Below are positions 1 through 10,178 of a DNA stretch of 64,000 nt, piece by piece. The notes beneath the pieces are model-generated. The model was not told the DNA's origin. It did not search any database and worked only from the letters and a program-made list of their open reading frames with translations. The translations under genes and the position numbers were made by a program. Positions within the stretch are counted from its first letter, which is position 1, and each line of letters begins with the position of its first letter. The stretch spans positions 56,140-120,139 of the forward strand of contig NZ_JAQMUB010000066.1 in NCBI RefSeq assembly GCF_028330965.1. Direction: 5' to 3'. Source of the DNA: Oscillatoria sp. CS-180. GTDB taxonomy: Bacteria > Cyanobacteriota > Cyanobacteriia > Phormidesmidales > Phormidesmidaceae.

Positions 1-2
1 TT

Positions 3-3000
3 GTTCTACCCTGGGTTGAAGTGGACTGGCGTCACCTTTCCCCGAGCGAACAGCAGCGACAGCTAGACGCCACGATGCAGGCGGATCGATCGCGGGGCTT
101 TGCCCTGGATCAGGCTCCGCTAATGCGATGCTTCTTAGCCCGTATTGAAGAAGAGGCTTACCGCATTGTTTGGAGTTTCCACCATTTGCTGACAGACGGC
201 TGGTGTTTGTCCATCATGCTGCGGGAAGTCCTGGCTTTTTACACAGCGGGCGATCAGCTGCCGCTATTACCCATCGCGCCTCCCTATCGGCACTACCTTA
301 CCTGGCTGCAAGCTCAGGCTACCCAACACGCTCAGATCTACTGGCAAGAGCAGCTTCAGGGGTTCACAGCGCCGACGCAATTAGGTCTCGAACGCACTGG
401 CGATCGCAGCGGCGATCGCAGCGATGCCGCCGATTTTCGGCAAGCTCAACGGCTGCTCTCAGTCAATCTGACCCAGGCCCTGCGCCAGGTTGCTCAGCAG
501 CACCGCCTGACACTCAACACTGTGATTCAGGGGGCTTGGGCGATGGTGCTCGCTGGCTACAGCGGCAGCACAGATGTGGTCTTCGGGGCCACCGTCTCAG
601 GTCGTCCAACCGATTTGGCCAATGCCGACCAGATGGTTGGGGTCTTTATCAACACGCTGCCGGTAAGAGTACGGGTTGCTGCTGAACAGCTACTGCCCTG
701 GCTACAGGCGCTACAGCTACAGCAGGTTGAGCAGCAGCGCTATGCCTATAGCTCACTCGTGGATATTCAGGGCTGTAGTGAGGTGCCCCGGGGTGTGCCC
801 CTATTTGAAACTATTTTGGTCTTTGAAAATTATCCCTTCGATGCCCCCCTCGGCTCAGAAGCCTCAGGATTGGCAGTGGAAGCAATTCAAGGATTTGAGC
901 CGACGCACTATCCGCTGACGCTGGTGGTGGTGCCTGAACCCGTGCTCAGTTTTCACATGACCTATGATGCGGCACGGTTTGCCCCCGATGTCATCGATCG
1001 CTTGCTCATTCATATGCAGACCGTATTGAGCGCGATCGCTAAACAACCTAACCGTGGTTTAGGGGAGTTTTCGCTGCTGACTGTTGAGGAACGCCAGCAC
1101 ATTTTGTTTGGCTGGAATGAGACAACGGTTCCCCCGTCGCCTGATCGTTCGTTCTTGGATCAATTTGCGGCTCAAGTTGCGCGTACGCCTGATGCGGTGG
1201 CGATCGCCGCGATCGATCAGAGGCTGAGCTATGCCGAACTAGACAGCCAGTCGAATCAGCTCGCTCACTATCTTCGACGACAGGGCGTGGGCATTGATAT
1301 CCCTGTCGGCCTTTGTCTTCAGCGATCGCCTTTGATGGCAGTTGCTTTGCTGGGCGTTCTCAAAGCCGGAGGAGCTTACGTTCCGCTTGATCCGACCTAT
1401 CCTCAGGAACGCTTGGCTTGGATGATTGACGACGTCGGCATGTCAGTCCTGCTGACTCAGACGTCCCTACGGGATAAGCTACCCGCGACGGCTCCAGTCA
1501 TTTGCCTAGAGACCGCCGCTTCCCTGATCGCTCAAGAACCGGTCTCGGCGCCTTCCATAAGCCTCTCCTTAGAGTCACTGTTCTACATCATCTATACCTC
1601 GGGTTCCACGGGACGTCCTAAAGGAATTGCGTTGCCCCATCGGGCGATCGCCAACCTAATGCAGTGGCACATAGACACCTTGAGCCAGGGCGTCGGGGTC
1701 CTGCAATTTGCCTCCCTCAGCTTTGATGCCAGCATTCACGAAATGTTTGCGGCGTGGGCCACTGGGGGCACGTTGCACCTGCTGCCTGAAGACTCGCGAT
1801 TTGATCCCGAAGCGCTAGCTGATTTTCTAGCACAGCATCCCATCGAAAAAGTAATCTTACCCGTTGTCCTGTTGCAGCAGTGGACTCGGGTGATGGCGCT
1901 CCGCCCTGAGTGGCCGGTTCCTCGGGAGATTATCACGACGGGAGAGCAGTTGCAGATCAACCAGACGATTCGAGATTTCTTTCTCGCCCATCCTGACTGT
2001 CGGCTTCACAATCATTACGGTCCCTCGGAAACCCATGTGGTGACGGCATTGACCTTGACGGATGCCCCTCAGGACTGGCCGGGATATCCTGCCATCGGCA
2101 CACCCATCGCCCAGACTGAGATTTACATTCTGGATCATCGGATGCAGCCCGTCCCAATTGGTGTTTCAGGTGACCTCTACATCGGTGGGGCTAACCTGTC
2201 GCGCGGCTACTGGCAACGGCCTGATCTCACCGCGAGCAAATTTATTCCCCATCCCTATAGTCGTGAGCCAGGCGCCAGACTCTACGCCACAGGAGACTTA
2301 GCTCGATACGATGCCACAGGACAAATTGAGTTTTTAGGCCGTCTCGATCACCAAGTCAAGGTCCGAGGATTTCGGGTCGAGTTGGGAGAAATTGAGGCGG
2401 TCATGAATCACCATCCCAGGGTTCATCAGGCTGTAGTTGCTGTCCAAGGCAGCCACGCGGAGGAGAAACGGCTAATAGCTTACTGGGTCCCTAGATCGGC
2501 AGCGATAACGGCGGCAGCGATCGCATCAGACGGTGGGGAGGAGAAGACAATAGCTCCTGCTAATCGCGTCTTGTCAGGGGAACGGGCCGAGCTGAATGGG
2601 GCTTTGTCCTCAGAAAGTGAGACTGCTATCCGTCAGTATCTCCAGCAGCAGTTGCCGGACTACATGGTGCCTCAGCGATTGATCTGCCTCCAGCAGCTAC
2701 CCTTGACCCCCAATGGCAAAATCGATCGCCATCGCTTACCGACCCTCCAGTCCCAGCCCACAGGTGATGGCCCCTATCAGGCTCCCAGTACGGCTACGGA
2801 GACGCTCCTGGCCCAGCTGTGGAGTGATGTTTTAGACCTTGAAACTATCGGCATCTACGACAACTTCTTTGACTTGGGTGGACATTCCCTGCTAGCCACC
2901 CAGCTCGTCAGCCGAGTTCGTCAGGCTTTTCTGCTAGAGCTGCCCCTGAGATCGCTCTTCGAGCATCCGACGATTGCTGAACTGGCAACGGTTTTGGCGG

Positions 3001-3116
3001 CTTTGGCTGGAGATGCGGCTTTAGTCAATGAGATTGCCCAAACGGCCATTGAAATTGACCAGCTAACTCCCGCAGAAATTCAGGCAGCACTCGCTGCTGC
3101 TCAGACCAATTCGTAA
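3..3116 (+). CDS. NRPS, 5'-truncated by window edge: (C)-A-PCP, substrate unassigned
   Basis: The reading frame is open from base 3, so the true start lies upstream. What remains is the C-terminal part of a condensation domain (HHLLTDG near visible residue 60), an adenylation domain (A3 YTSGSTGRPKG near 530, NHYGPSETH near 669, NGKID near 904) and a peptidyl carrier protein (DNFFDLGGHSLLATQ near 952). By alignment to GrsA I read the specificity residues as D-A-H-I-I-T-H-V-V-K. I cannot assign this code; its HVVK end and the surrounding EQLQI/NHYGPSETHVVTAL sequence resemble proline-type A domains. The C domain resembles those in this locus that follow epimerases, suggesting the preceding residue is D-configured. 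The acidic, helical tail probably docks the next NRPS. A dioxygenase gene follows closely and may act on this residue. Confidence 0.9.
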   Translation, partial: VLPWVEVDWRHLSPSEQQRQLDATMQADRSRGFALDQAPLMRCFLARIEEEAYRIVWSFHHLLTDGWCLSIMLREVLAFYTAGDQLPLLPIAPPYRHYLTWLQAQATQHAQIYWQEQLQGFTAPTQLGLERTGDRSGDRSDAADFRQAQRLLSVNLTQALRQVAQQHRLTLNTVIQGAWAMVLAGYSGSTDVVFGATVSGRPTDLANADQMVGVFINTLPVRVRVAAEQLLPWLQALQLQQVEQQRYAYSSLVDIQGCSEVPRGVPLFETILVFENYPFDAPLGSEASGLAVEAIQGFEPTHYPLTLVVVPEPVLSFHMTYDAARFAPDVIDRLLIHMQTVLSAIAKQPNRGLGEFSLLTVEERQHILFGWNETTVPPSPDRSFLDQFAAQVARTPDAVAIAAIDQRLSYAELDSQSNQLAHYLRRQGVGIDIPVGLCLQRSPLMAVALLGVLKAGGAYVPLDPTYPQERLAWMIDDVGMSVLLTQTSLRDKLPATAPVICLETAASLIAQEPVSAPSISLSLESLFYIIYTSGSTGRPKGIALPHRAIANLMQWHIDTLSQGVGVLQFASLSFDASIHEMFAAWATGGTLHLLPEDSRFDPEALADFLAQHPIEKVILPVVLLQQWTRVMALRPEWPVPREIITTGEQLQINQTIRDFFLAHPDCRLHNHYGPSETHVVTALTLTDAPQDWPGYPAIGTPIAQTEIYILDHRMQPVPIGVSGDLYIGGANLSRGYWQRPDLTASKFIPHPYSREPGARLYATGDLARYDATGQIEFLGRLDHQVKVRGFRVELGEIEAVMNHHPRVHQAVVAVQGSHAEEKRLIAYWVPRSAAITAAAIASDGGEEKTIAPANRVLSGERAELNGALSSESETAIRQYLQQQLPDYMVPQRLICLQQLPLTPNGKIDRHRLPTLQSQPTGDGPYQAPSTATETLLAQLWSDVLDLETIGIYDNFFDLGGHSLLATQLVSRVRQAFLLELPLRSLFEHPTIAELATVLAALAGDAALVNEIAQTAIEIDQLTPAEIQAALAAAQTNS
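399..422 (+). repeat. Tandem HIP1-containing 12-bp repeat
   Basis: GGCGATCGCAGC occurs twice in perfect tandem, in frame, within the C domain of the first NRPS; it encodes a Gly-Asp-Arg-Ser repeat. Each copy contains HIP1 (GCGATCGC), the octamer over-represented in cyanobacterial genomes. Single HIP1 copies are scattered through the rest of the window. Confidence 0.8.
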
Positions 3117-3155
3117 GGCGCGATCGTGCTCATTTCTAGACTTCAGGAGCCTCCC

Positions 3156-3962
3156 ATGTTGCTTACCCCTCGGCAAATTCAGGACTACGAAGATACAGGA
3201 ATGCTCTCGATTCCTCACTATTTCTCAATGGCAGAAATCGAAAGGCTGCGGTCAACGCTACCTCGGCTGATGCAGAGCGAGAGTCCGAGTCGAGTTGTCG
3301 AAACCGATCAAAAAACAGTGAGGGCTTTGCATGGCTGTCATTTAGAGAGCGATATGCTGCAGCGGCTGGTTACCTTTGCGCGACTCATCGAACCTGCGCG
3401 TCTGCTGCTCCAGGGGGACGTGTACTGCTATCAGTTCAAAATCAACCTCAAAGCTGCCTACACAGGGGATGTCTGGCCCTGGCACCAAGATTTTGCTTTT
3501 TGGCAGCACGAAGACGATATGACCCATCCCTTAGCTGTCAATGCTGTCTTATTTCTGGACGACTGCAATGACTTCAATGGGCCGCTCTACTTCATTCCAG
3601 GCTCGCACAACCACTCTTATGCTCACAACACTGCTGGTGCAGCAGACGCATCGGCTGCTTGGATCGCTAACGTCAGTGCCAAGCTCAAGTACACCCTAGA
3701 CCAGAAAACAGTCACCCGCTTGGTGGAACAACACGGGCTAGTTGCAGCAAAAGGCAAGGCAGGGACAGCCCTATTTTTTCACTGCAACCTTGTCCACGGC
3801 TCTGTTCCCAATATTTCTCCCTACGATCGCCGCCTCATCATCATTACCTACAACAGCGTTCGCAATGCACCAATTTCCCTGGGCAAAAACCGACCTAGTT
3901 TCTTAGTCAATCGAGATACCACACCCCTGCAACCGTCCGTCGAAGAAACCCTCGTCTGCTGA
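3156..3962 (+). CDS. PhyH-family Fe(II)/2-oxoglutarate dioxygenase
   Basis: A 268-residue stand-alone enzyme of the phytanoyl-CoA dioxygenase (PhyH) family, probably a hydroxylase tailoring an NRPS-bound or free amino acid. The facial triad is visible: H110 and D112 in WHQDF, and distal H214 in LVHGSVPN, followed by DRRLIIITYN whose Arg would bind 2-oxoglutarate. Because the acidic ligand is present (HxD), it should be a hydroxylase and not a SyrB2-type halogenase, where that residue is Ala or Gly. I chose ATG 3156 because AGGAG (3145-3149) lies 6 nt upstream; a GTG at 3126 would add ten residues. It starts about 40 nt after the first NRPS and lies ahead of the D-Val NRPS, so it is probably co-transcribed. 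The substrate is unknown; the residue of the preceding module is the first candidate. Confidence 0.85.
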   Translation: MLLTPRQIQDYEDTGMLSIPHYFSMAEIERLRSTLPRLMQSESPSRVVETDQKTVRALHGCHLESDMLQRLVTFARLIEPARLLLQGDVYCYQFKINLKAAYTGDVWPWHQDFAFWQHEDDMTHPLAVNAVLFLDDCNDFNGPLYFIPGSHNHSYAHNTAGAADASAAWIANVSAKLKYTLDQKTVTRLVEQHGLVAAKGKAGTALFFHCNLVHGSVPNISPYDRRLIIITYNSVRNAPISLGKNRPSFLVNRDTTPLQPSVEETLVC

Positions 3963-4070
3963 AGCCGCAGTATTTTCCGGCACCTTCGCAGCCCTAGCAA
4001 GCACCCCCAAGTTTGGTCCGAGTCTCCTAGTTTCCTTGCTCACCTTGCATCCTGTACTCCTTGAACGCTC

Positions 4071-7000
4071 ATGATCGATGTAACCACTCATTCCTTAACC
4101 GTTTCTGAGAAGCAGGCGTTGCTGAGGCTCCGGCTGCAACAGAAGGGAATTCAGGTACCTGAAACGACTCAAATTTCTCGCCGTTCTGCCGACGAGGAGA
4201 TTCCCCTATCGTTTGCTCAGCAGCGATTGTGGACGCTCGATCACCTCCAGGGGACTCAAGTGCCCTATCTAATCCCCAGTGCGCTTCGACTTCAGGGCGA
4301 GCTAGATCGAAGCGTTCTACAGCAGGTTGTGGATGTCATTGTGCAGCGCCATGACATTTTGCGGACGCGGTTTGTCACGGTCGAGGGGATACCCCAGCAG
4401 CAAATCAACAAAACCCTACGCCTAGCTCTGCCCCTCATTGATGTGCAAGGACTCTCTGCAAACCAACAAACTGAGGCGATCGCCCATTTGATGCAGGCCG
4501 CCACCACTCAACACTTTGATCTGGCAGAGGGCCCCCTCCTGCGGCTGCAATTGATTCAGCTAGATGCCCAGCAGCATGTCTTATTGGCGGTTCTCCATCA
4601 CATCATTGCCGACGGCTGGTCTATCGGCATTTTCATCAAAGAGATTGGGGCAATCTATACCGCCCTCTCAGAGCATCGCCCCATACCGCTACCTGAGCTG
4701 TCCCTACAGTATGCTGACTTTGCCTGCTGGCAGCGCCAGTGGCTGACCGGCGATCGCCTCAGGACTCAATTGAAGTATTGGCAGCAGCAGCTTGCTGAGG
4801 CCCCGGCTCTGCTGGAACTGCCGACCGACCATCCTCGGCCCGTTCGCCAGAGCTTTCGCGGCCAAACTCAATCCTTTCATTTGGACCGACCGCTGACTGA
4901 AGCGCTGGAGCAACTCAGTCGCACCACCGGAACAACCCTATTCATGGTGCTCTTGGCCGGATTGGCCACCCTGTTAGCCCGCTACAGTCGTCAGTCTCTC
5001 CTTGTCATTGGAACGCCCGTTGCTAACCGCACTCGCCAAGAACTGGAACCTTTGATCGGTTTTTTTGTCAATGTGTTGGCCCTGCCGATCAAGACCACGG
5101 GCAATCCTAGCTTTCAGCAATTATTAGAGCGGGTAAAGGCTGTCACGCTGGGTGGATATGCCCATCAGGACGTGCCTTTCGAACAGGTAGTGGAGGCACT
5201 CCAACCCGAGCGATCGCTGAGTTATAGTCCCCTGTTCCAGGTCATGTTGGTGCTGCAAAATGCGCCCTCGGCGGAATGGTCGCTACCGGCACTCACGCTA
5301 AGTTCACTGGAGTTTGCCCACACCACGACCAAATTCGACCTAACGCTGACCTGTAACCGCAGCGAGGCAGGATTAACGGGCAGTTGGGAATATAGCACCG
5401 ACCTGTTTGAATCCGCCACGATCGCGCGGATGACACAGCAATTTCAGACGCTGCTACGAGAAATCGTGGCTCAGCCTGACCAGGGCATTGACTGCATTCC
5501 GCTGCTGCAACCCCAGGACCGTCAGCAGCTGCTGACGCTGTGGTCAGGCGACGAAAATAGCGCGGCTTCTCGTGACACGGTGCTAGACCTGTTTGCCTAT
5601 CAGGTTGCCCAGCGTCCCGATGCGGTGGCAGCGGTGATGGACGATAGCCAACTCAGCTACCGGGTTTTGAACCAACAGGCCAATCAGCTAGCTCACTGGC
5701 TGCAGATGCATCACTCGGTCGGCCCAGAAGTCCGGGTTGGTTTATGCCTGGAACGTTCCCTAGAACAGGTGATTGGGGCGATCGCGATTCTCAAAGCTGG
5801 TGGGACTTACGTTCCGTTGGAACCCAGCTATCCGCCAGAACGGCTGGCTTGGCTTGTCGAGGATGCTGATGTGGCCGTCGTGGTGACTCAAGCTGCTGGG
5901 CAAGCGCGGCTGCCGGCAGGTATCCCCATGCTGATATGGGAGCAGGCAAAGACAGCGATCGCCCAGGCGCCCAAGACCGATCCTGCTATGAGCCTAACGC
6001 CTGATCACCTGGCCTATTTGATGTACACCTCAGGTTCAACCGGGCAGCCGAAGGGCGTCAGTATCACCCATGCGGGAATTGTGCGCCTCGTGTCCAATCC
6101 CAACTATGTTGAATTGCTCCCCAGCGATCGCGGTTTACAGCTAGCGCCCTTAGCCTTTGATGCCTCTACCTTCGAGATTTGGGGCATGTTGCTGACGGGT
6201 GCCTGCTTGGTGATCATGCCTCCAGGTCTCCCTTCTCTGGCGGCCTTGATCGAGGTTCTAGAGCGTCAGCACATCACAACCCTGTGGTTATCAGCAGGAT
6301 TGTTTCACCTGATGGTCGAGCAGTGTTTGACAGACGTGCGATCGCTGCGATATCTGCTGGCTGGAGGTGATGTGCTCTCCATTCCACATCTCCAACAGGC
6401 TCAGCAGCAGCTCCCGACGACTCGCTTGGTAAATGGCTATGGCCCAACGGAAAACACGACATTTACCTGCTGCTACACCGTGACGAATGCGGCTGCATTG
6501 CATACGTCTGTGCCGATTGGTCAACCCGTTGCCCAAACTCAGGTTTATCTCCTCGATGCACAGTTGCAGCCGGTCCCTGTCGGTGTGCCGGGCGAGCTTT
6601 ATACGGGCGGGGCGGGACTGGCGCGGGGCTATCATCGCCAGCCAGCCCTGACCGCCGCCGCCTTTGTGCCGCATCCTTTCAGCACCCAACCCGGCGCACG
6701 ACTGTATCGCACCGGAGATTTGGCCCGATATCAAGACGACGGCACGATTGAGTTTTTGGGGCGTCGAGACCAGCAGGTTAAAATTCGCGGCTTTCGTATC
6801 GAGCCTGCCGAAATAGAAGCCGCACTCGCTCGTCATTCCCAGATTCGTCAAGCGCTGGTGATGCCCTTCGAAGCCTCACCGGGAGTCCAGGCTCTGGTGG
6901 GCTATGGCGTTCCGGTGCCTGGAGAAGCCCCTAGCGTGGCGGAACTGCGAGCCTTCCTCAAATCCTCTTTGCCTGACTATCTTGTGCCTAGCATCATTCT

Positions 7001-10000
7001 GTTGCTGGATCAGCTGCCGCTCACTCCCAATGGCAAAGTTGATCGGCGGCAACTCCCCTCACCCACAGCGGCCACTCCGTCAGAAACCCCGTTTGTTGCG
7101 CCAACGTCTCCTGTCGAACAGACCCTGTGTGAGATTTGGCAGGAATTACTCGGGATCGCGTCTGTTGGCATCCATGACAATTTCTTTGAGCTAGGAGGGG
7201 ATTCGATCCTGGCGATTCAGGGGGTGGCTCGGGCGACTCAGCGCGGCTATCGGTTGACTCCTCAAGATCTGTTTCTTTATCAGACGATCGCGGAACTTGC
7301 CCCAGTTGTCGATACCGTCTCTCACAGTCAAGCAGAGCAGGGGCTGGTGAGCGGTGAGGTGCCGCTCACGCCGATTCAATGCTGGTTTTTTCAGCAACAG
7401 CTTTCGTGTCCTCACCACTTTAATCAAGCCGTTCTTTTACAAGTGCCGGTAGACGTAGATGCTGGTTTGCTGCAACGGGCGATCGCCTATCTGACACACC
7501 ACCACGACAGCCTACGACTGCGGTTCACAACAACGGCTGGCAAATGGCGACAAGCATACACGCCTCCCGCTGACAACGTTCTAACGTGCCTAGACCTCAG
7601 CAACTTGCAAACTGCTGAGCAGGTTTCAGCATTGGAAGCCACCGCCGCTCAGCTACAAGCCAGCCTGAACTTAGCAGCAGGACCGCTCCTACGAATAGCG
7701 CTATTTCAGCTAGGGGGCGATCGGGGTCAGCGGCTGCTGATAATTTTGCATCATCTGGTGGTAGACGGGGTTTCCTGGCGAATCTTGCTAGAGGATTTGG
7801 CAACGATCTACGGGCAACTGAGTCAGGGGAATCCCATTGGACTGCCGCCTAAGACGACTGCTTTTAAGACCTGGTCAGAGCAGCTATGGATCTACGCTCA
7901 AGGGGCCTCCTTAAAGGCCGAAATTCCCTTTTGGCAACAGCAAGAACAGATATCCGCCGAGCTACCTGTCGATATCGCCGGAGGCAGTCCCAGCAGTCAT
8001 CCGACTGTGGCCAATACGGCGGAGGTGACTGGGCAACTGGATGAGGCAACCACCCATGCCCTCCTACAGCGTGTCCCAGCCGTCTATAACACTCAAATTA
8101 CGGATATTTTGCTCACGGCCCTAGCGCGATCGCTGGCTCCTTGGCTGCAAACCGATACCGTTCGTTTGGATATGGAAGGCCATGGACGAGAAACGGTGGG
8201 AACTGAGATGGATGTGTCTCGCACGGTCGGTTGGTTCACCAGCCTTTATCCCCTTGGACTGCATGTCGATATTGACAGCTCACCGATCGCGACTCTGAAG
8301 GCCATCAAAGAGCAGTTACGACAGGTTCCTAAGCGCGGTGTGGGCTATGGCGTATGGCGCTATCTTGCGGCGGACCAGGATGGGCAGACGGAGACTTCAG
8401 CCGTCTCGTCATCAATCAGCTTTAACTACTTGGGGCAATTGGATCGGGGGCTATCGGGCTCAGCGCCGTGGAGCCTTGCGCCTGAAAAGATCGGATCCTT
8501 GCAGAATCCTAGACAGCGCCGACTCTATGGGTTGGAGATCAGTGGCTATATCTCAGGCGGACGGCTGCACCTGAAATGGCGCTACAGTCCGACACGCCAT
8601 CGACGTCAGACAATTGAGCACCTATCAAATACGTTTATTGCCGCCCTGACTGAGCTGATTGAGCATTGCCTATTGCCGCAGGCGGGAGGCTTTACCCCCT
8701 CGGATTTTCCCCTCGCACCGCTCACGCAGGCGTCGCTGGATTGGTTGTCTGCGGCTCTGCCGCAACTGGTAGACCTCTATCCCCTAGCGCCGATGCAGCT
8801 GGGGCTTCTGTTTCACGCTATCTATACGCCAGAGGCCGGCACCTATGTCAATCAGATTAACTGCACCCTTCGAGGTGCACTCAACGTAGGTGCCTTTCAG
8901 CAAGCATGGCAGCAAGTGGTTGATCGACATGCCGCCCTGCGGACTAGCTTTCACTGGGAAGCGTTAGAAAGTCCACTACAGGCCGTTCATCGAAATGCTC
9001 GTCTGCCCTGGCACTACCACGACTGGCGTTCTCTACCGTCAACAGAACAACAGCGACGGCTGACAGCGTGTCTCCAAGCGGATCAGCAGGCCACATTTGT
9101 TCTCAATCAGGCCCCTCTGATGCGCTGTACGCTCATTCAGTTGTCAGAGGAAACCTATCGATTTATCTGGAGCTTTCACCATTTGTTGATAGATGGGTGG
9201 AGTTTGCCTCAAGTGCTGGGAGAGGTGGTCGCTGCGTATACCGCTCTGCGGCAAGGAAAATCCCTTCACTGGCCACGTCCTCGTTCTTATCGAGACTATG
9301 TCGTTTGGCTCCAGCAGCAGGACATGAATCCTTCCGAAACCTTCTGGCGGCGGATGCTGCGAGGGCTTACGATCGCCACTCCATTGCCCAACTCGCAAAT
9401 ACCCACTCCAGCGCAGACAGGTCAGTTTACGACGGATCGCAGCACATTCGATCCGTCGTTGGTGAAGCAACTGATGGCGATGGCGCGATCGCATCATCTC
9501 ACCCTCAACACCTTGATTCAGGGAGCTTGGGCTGTACTGCTGGGAGACTATAGCGATCGTGCGGATGTCACGTTTGGCGTTACGGTAGCGGGTCGGCCCC
9601 CCACGCTGTCAGGTGTTGAAACGATGATCGGGCTGTTTATCAATACGCTGCCGCTACGGATTGCGATATCGGCTGATCAGTCTTTACTCGCCTGGCTGCA
9701 ACAGCTCCAGGCAAACTCGGTTGAACAAAGCCAATACGCCTACACGCCCCTTGTCGAGATTCAAGGGTGGAGCGACATTCCGAGAGGGATGCCGCTGTTT
9801 GAAAGCGTCGTCGTGTTTGAGAACTACCCAACCGGCCCAGCCCTAGCCCTGACAGACCAAGACATTGCTTTGAGTGATGTGGAATCGATGATTTGGAACC
9901 ACTTTCCGCTGACCCTGCGATTTGGTCCGAGCAATGGGCTGTCTTTGACCGTGCTGTATGACCAAAATCGCCTGACGGCGACCACGGTTAATCAGCTCAA

Positions 10001-10178
10001 GGCTGACTTCGAAATTTTGTTTACCGCCTTCCTCACTCAGCCGGAAGGCACTCTGGCTGAGTGGCGGCAAGCCTTACACCAGCGTCGGCAAGCTCAGCAA
10101 AATAGCCAGGCCGAGGCCTTTGATGCCGTGAGTCGGCAAACCTTGAAAACCATTCGACGGAGGTCTCCCCGTGGATAA
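4071..10178 (+). CDS. NRPS: C-A(Val)-PCP-E-C
   Basis: A 2035-residue NRPS. In order: a C domain of the type that accepts L-residues (FAQQRLWTLDHL; HHIIADG about residue 180); an A domain (YTSGSTGQPKG about 651, NGKVD about 986); PCP with the GGDS signature common before epimerases (DNFFELGGDS about 1036); an E domain (HHLVVDG about 1226, SRTVGWFTSLYPL, FNYLGQLD); and a second C domain at the C-terminus (LYPLAPMQ about 1567, HHLLIDGWS about 1702) of the subtype that follows epimerases. The A-domain residues read D-A-F-W-L-G-G-T-F-K, the established valine code, so it should load Val and epimerise it to D-Val. The trailing C domain would join D-Val to the Asp loaded by the NRPS at 11244, which itself starts with a degenerate C-like domain. 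The stop codon overlaps the start of the dioxygenase gene at 10171. Confidence 0.93.
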   Translation: MIDVTTHSLTVSEKQALLRLRLQQKGIQVPETTQISRRSADEEIPLSFAQQRLWTLDHLQGTQVPYLIPSALRLQGELDRSVLQQVVDVIVQRHDILRTRFVTVEGIPQQQINKTLRLALPLIDVQGLSANQQTEAIAHLMQAATTQHFDLAEGPLLRLQLIQLDAQQHVLLAVLHHIIADGWSIGIFIKEIGAIYTALSEHRPIPLPELSLQYADFACWQRQWLTGDRLRTQLKYWQQQLAEAPALLELPTDHPRPVRQSFRGQTQSFHLDRPLTEALEQLSRTTGTTLFMVLLAGLATLLARYSRQSLLVIGTPVANRTRQELEPLIGFFVNVLALPIKTTGNPSFQQLLERVKAVTLGGYAHQDVPFEQVVEALQPERSLSYSPLFQVMLVLQNAPSAEWSLPALTLSSLEFAHTTTKFDLTLTCNRSEAGLTGSWEYSTDLFESATIARMTQQFQTLLREIVAQPDQGIDCIPLLQPQDRQQLLTLWSGDENSAASRDTVLDLFAYQVAQRPDAVAAVMDDSQLSYRVLNQQANQLAHWLQMHHSVGPEVRVGLCLERSLEQVIGAIAILKAGGTYVPLEPSYPPERLAWLVEDADVAVVVTQAAGQARLPAGIPMLIWEQAKTAIAQAPKTDPAMSLTPDHLAYLMYTSGSTGQPKGVSITHAGIVRLVSNPNYVELLPSDRGLQLAPLAFDASTFEIWGMLLTGACLVIMPPGLPSLAALIEVLERQHITTLWLSAGLFHLMVEQCLTDVRSLRYLLAGGDVLSIPHLQQAQQQLPTTRLVNGYGPTENTTFTCCYTVTNAAALHTSVPIGQPVAQTQVYLLDAQLQPVPVGVPGELYTGGAGLARGYHRQPALTAAAFVPHPFSTQPGARLYRTGDLARYQDDGTIEFLGRRDQQVKIRGFRIEPAEIEAALARHSQIRQALVMPFEASPGVQALVGYGVPVPGEAPSVAELRAFLKSSLPDYLVPSIILLLDQLPLTPNGKVDRRQLPSPTAATPSETPFVAPTSPVEQTLCEIWQELLGIASVGIHDNFFELGGDSILAIQGVARATQRGYRLTPQDLFLYQTIAELAPVVDTVSHSQAEQGLVSGEVPLTPIQCWFFQQQLSCPHHFNQAVLLQVPVDVDAGLLQRAIAYLTHHHDSLRLRFTTTAGKWRQAYTPPADNVLTCLDLSNLQTAEQVSALEATAAQLQASLNLAAGPLLRIALFQLGGDRGQRLLIILHHLVVDGVSWRILLEDLATIYGQLSQGNPIGLPPKTTAFKTWSEQLWIYAQGASLKAEIPFWQQQEQISAELPVDIAGGSPSSHPTVANTAEVTGQLDEATTHALLQRVPAVYNTQITDILLTALARSLAPWLQTDTVRLDMEGHGRETVGTEMDVSRTVGWFTSLYPLGLHVDIDSSPIATLKAIKEQLRQVPKRGVGYGVWRYLAADQDGQTETSAVSSSISFNYLGQLDRGLSGSAPWSLAPEKIGSLQNPRQRRLYGLEISGYISGGRLHLKWRYSPTRHRRQTIEHLSNTFIAALTELIEHCLLPQAGGFTPSDFPLAPLTQASLDWLSAALPQLVDLYPLAPMQLGLLFHAIYTPEAGTYVNQINCTLRGALNVGAFQQAWQQVVDRHAALRTSFHWEALESPLQAVHRNARLPWHYHDWRSLPSTEQQRRLTACLQADQQATFVLNQAPLMRCTLIQLSEETYRFIWSFHHLLIDGWSLPQVLGEVVAAYTALRQGKSLHWPRPRSYRDYVVWLQQQDMNPSETFWRRMLRGLTIATPLPNSQIPTPAQTGQFTTDRSTFDPSLVKQLMAMARSHHLTLNTLIQGAWAVLLGDYSDRADVTFGVTVAGRPPTLSGVETMIGLFINTLPLRIAISADQSLLAWLQQLQANSVEQSQYAYTPLVEIQGWSDIPRGMPLFESVVVFENYPTGPALALTDQDIALSDVESMIWNHFPLTLRFGPSNGLSLTVLYDQNRLTATTVNQLKADFEILFTAFLTQPEGTLAEWRQALHQRRQAQQNSQAEAFDAVSRQTLKTIRRRSPRG

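Noticed and set aside
3156..3962. Possible SyrB2-like halogenase
   Set aside because: The HxD motif is intact (H110, D112); halogenases of this family replace the acid by Ala or Gly.
6291..6851. Long antisense open frames inside NRPS genes (for example 186 codons on the minus strand)
   Set aside because: Shadows of the high-GC coding frame of A domains; no ribosome-binding site or domain pattern.
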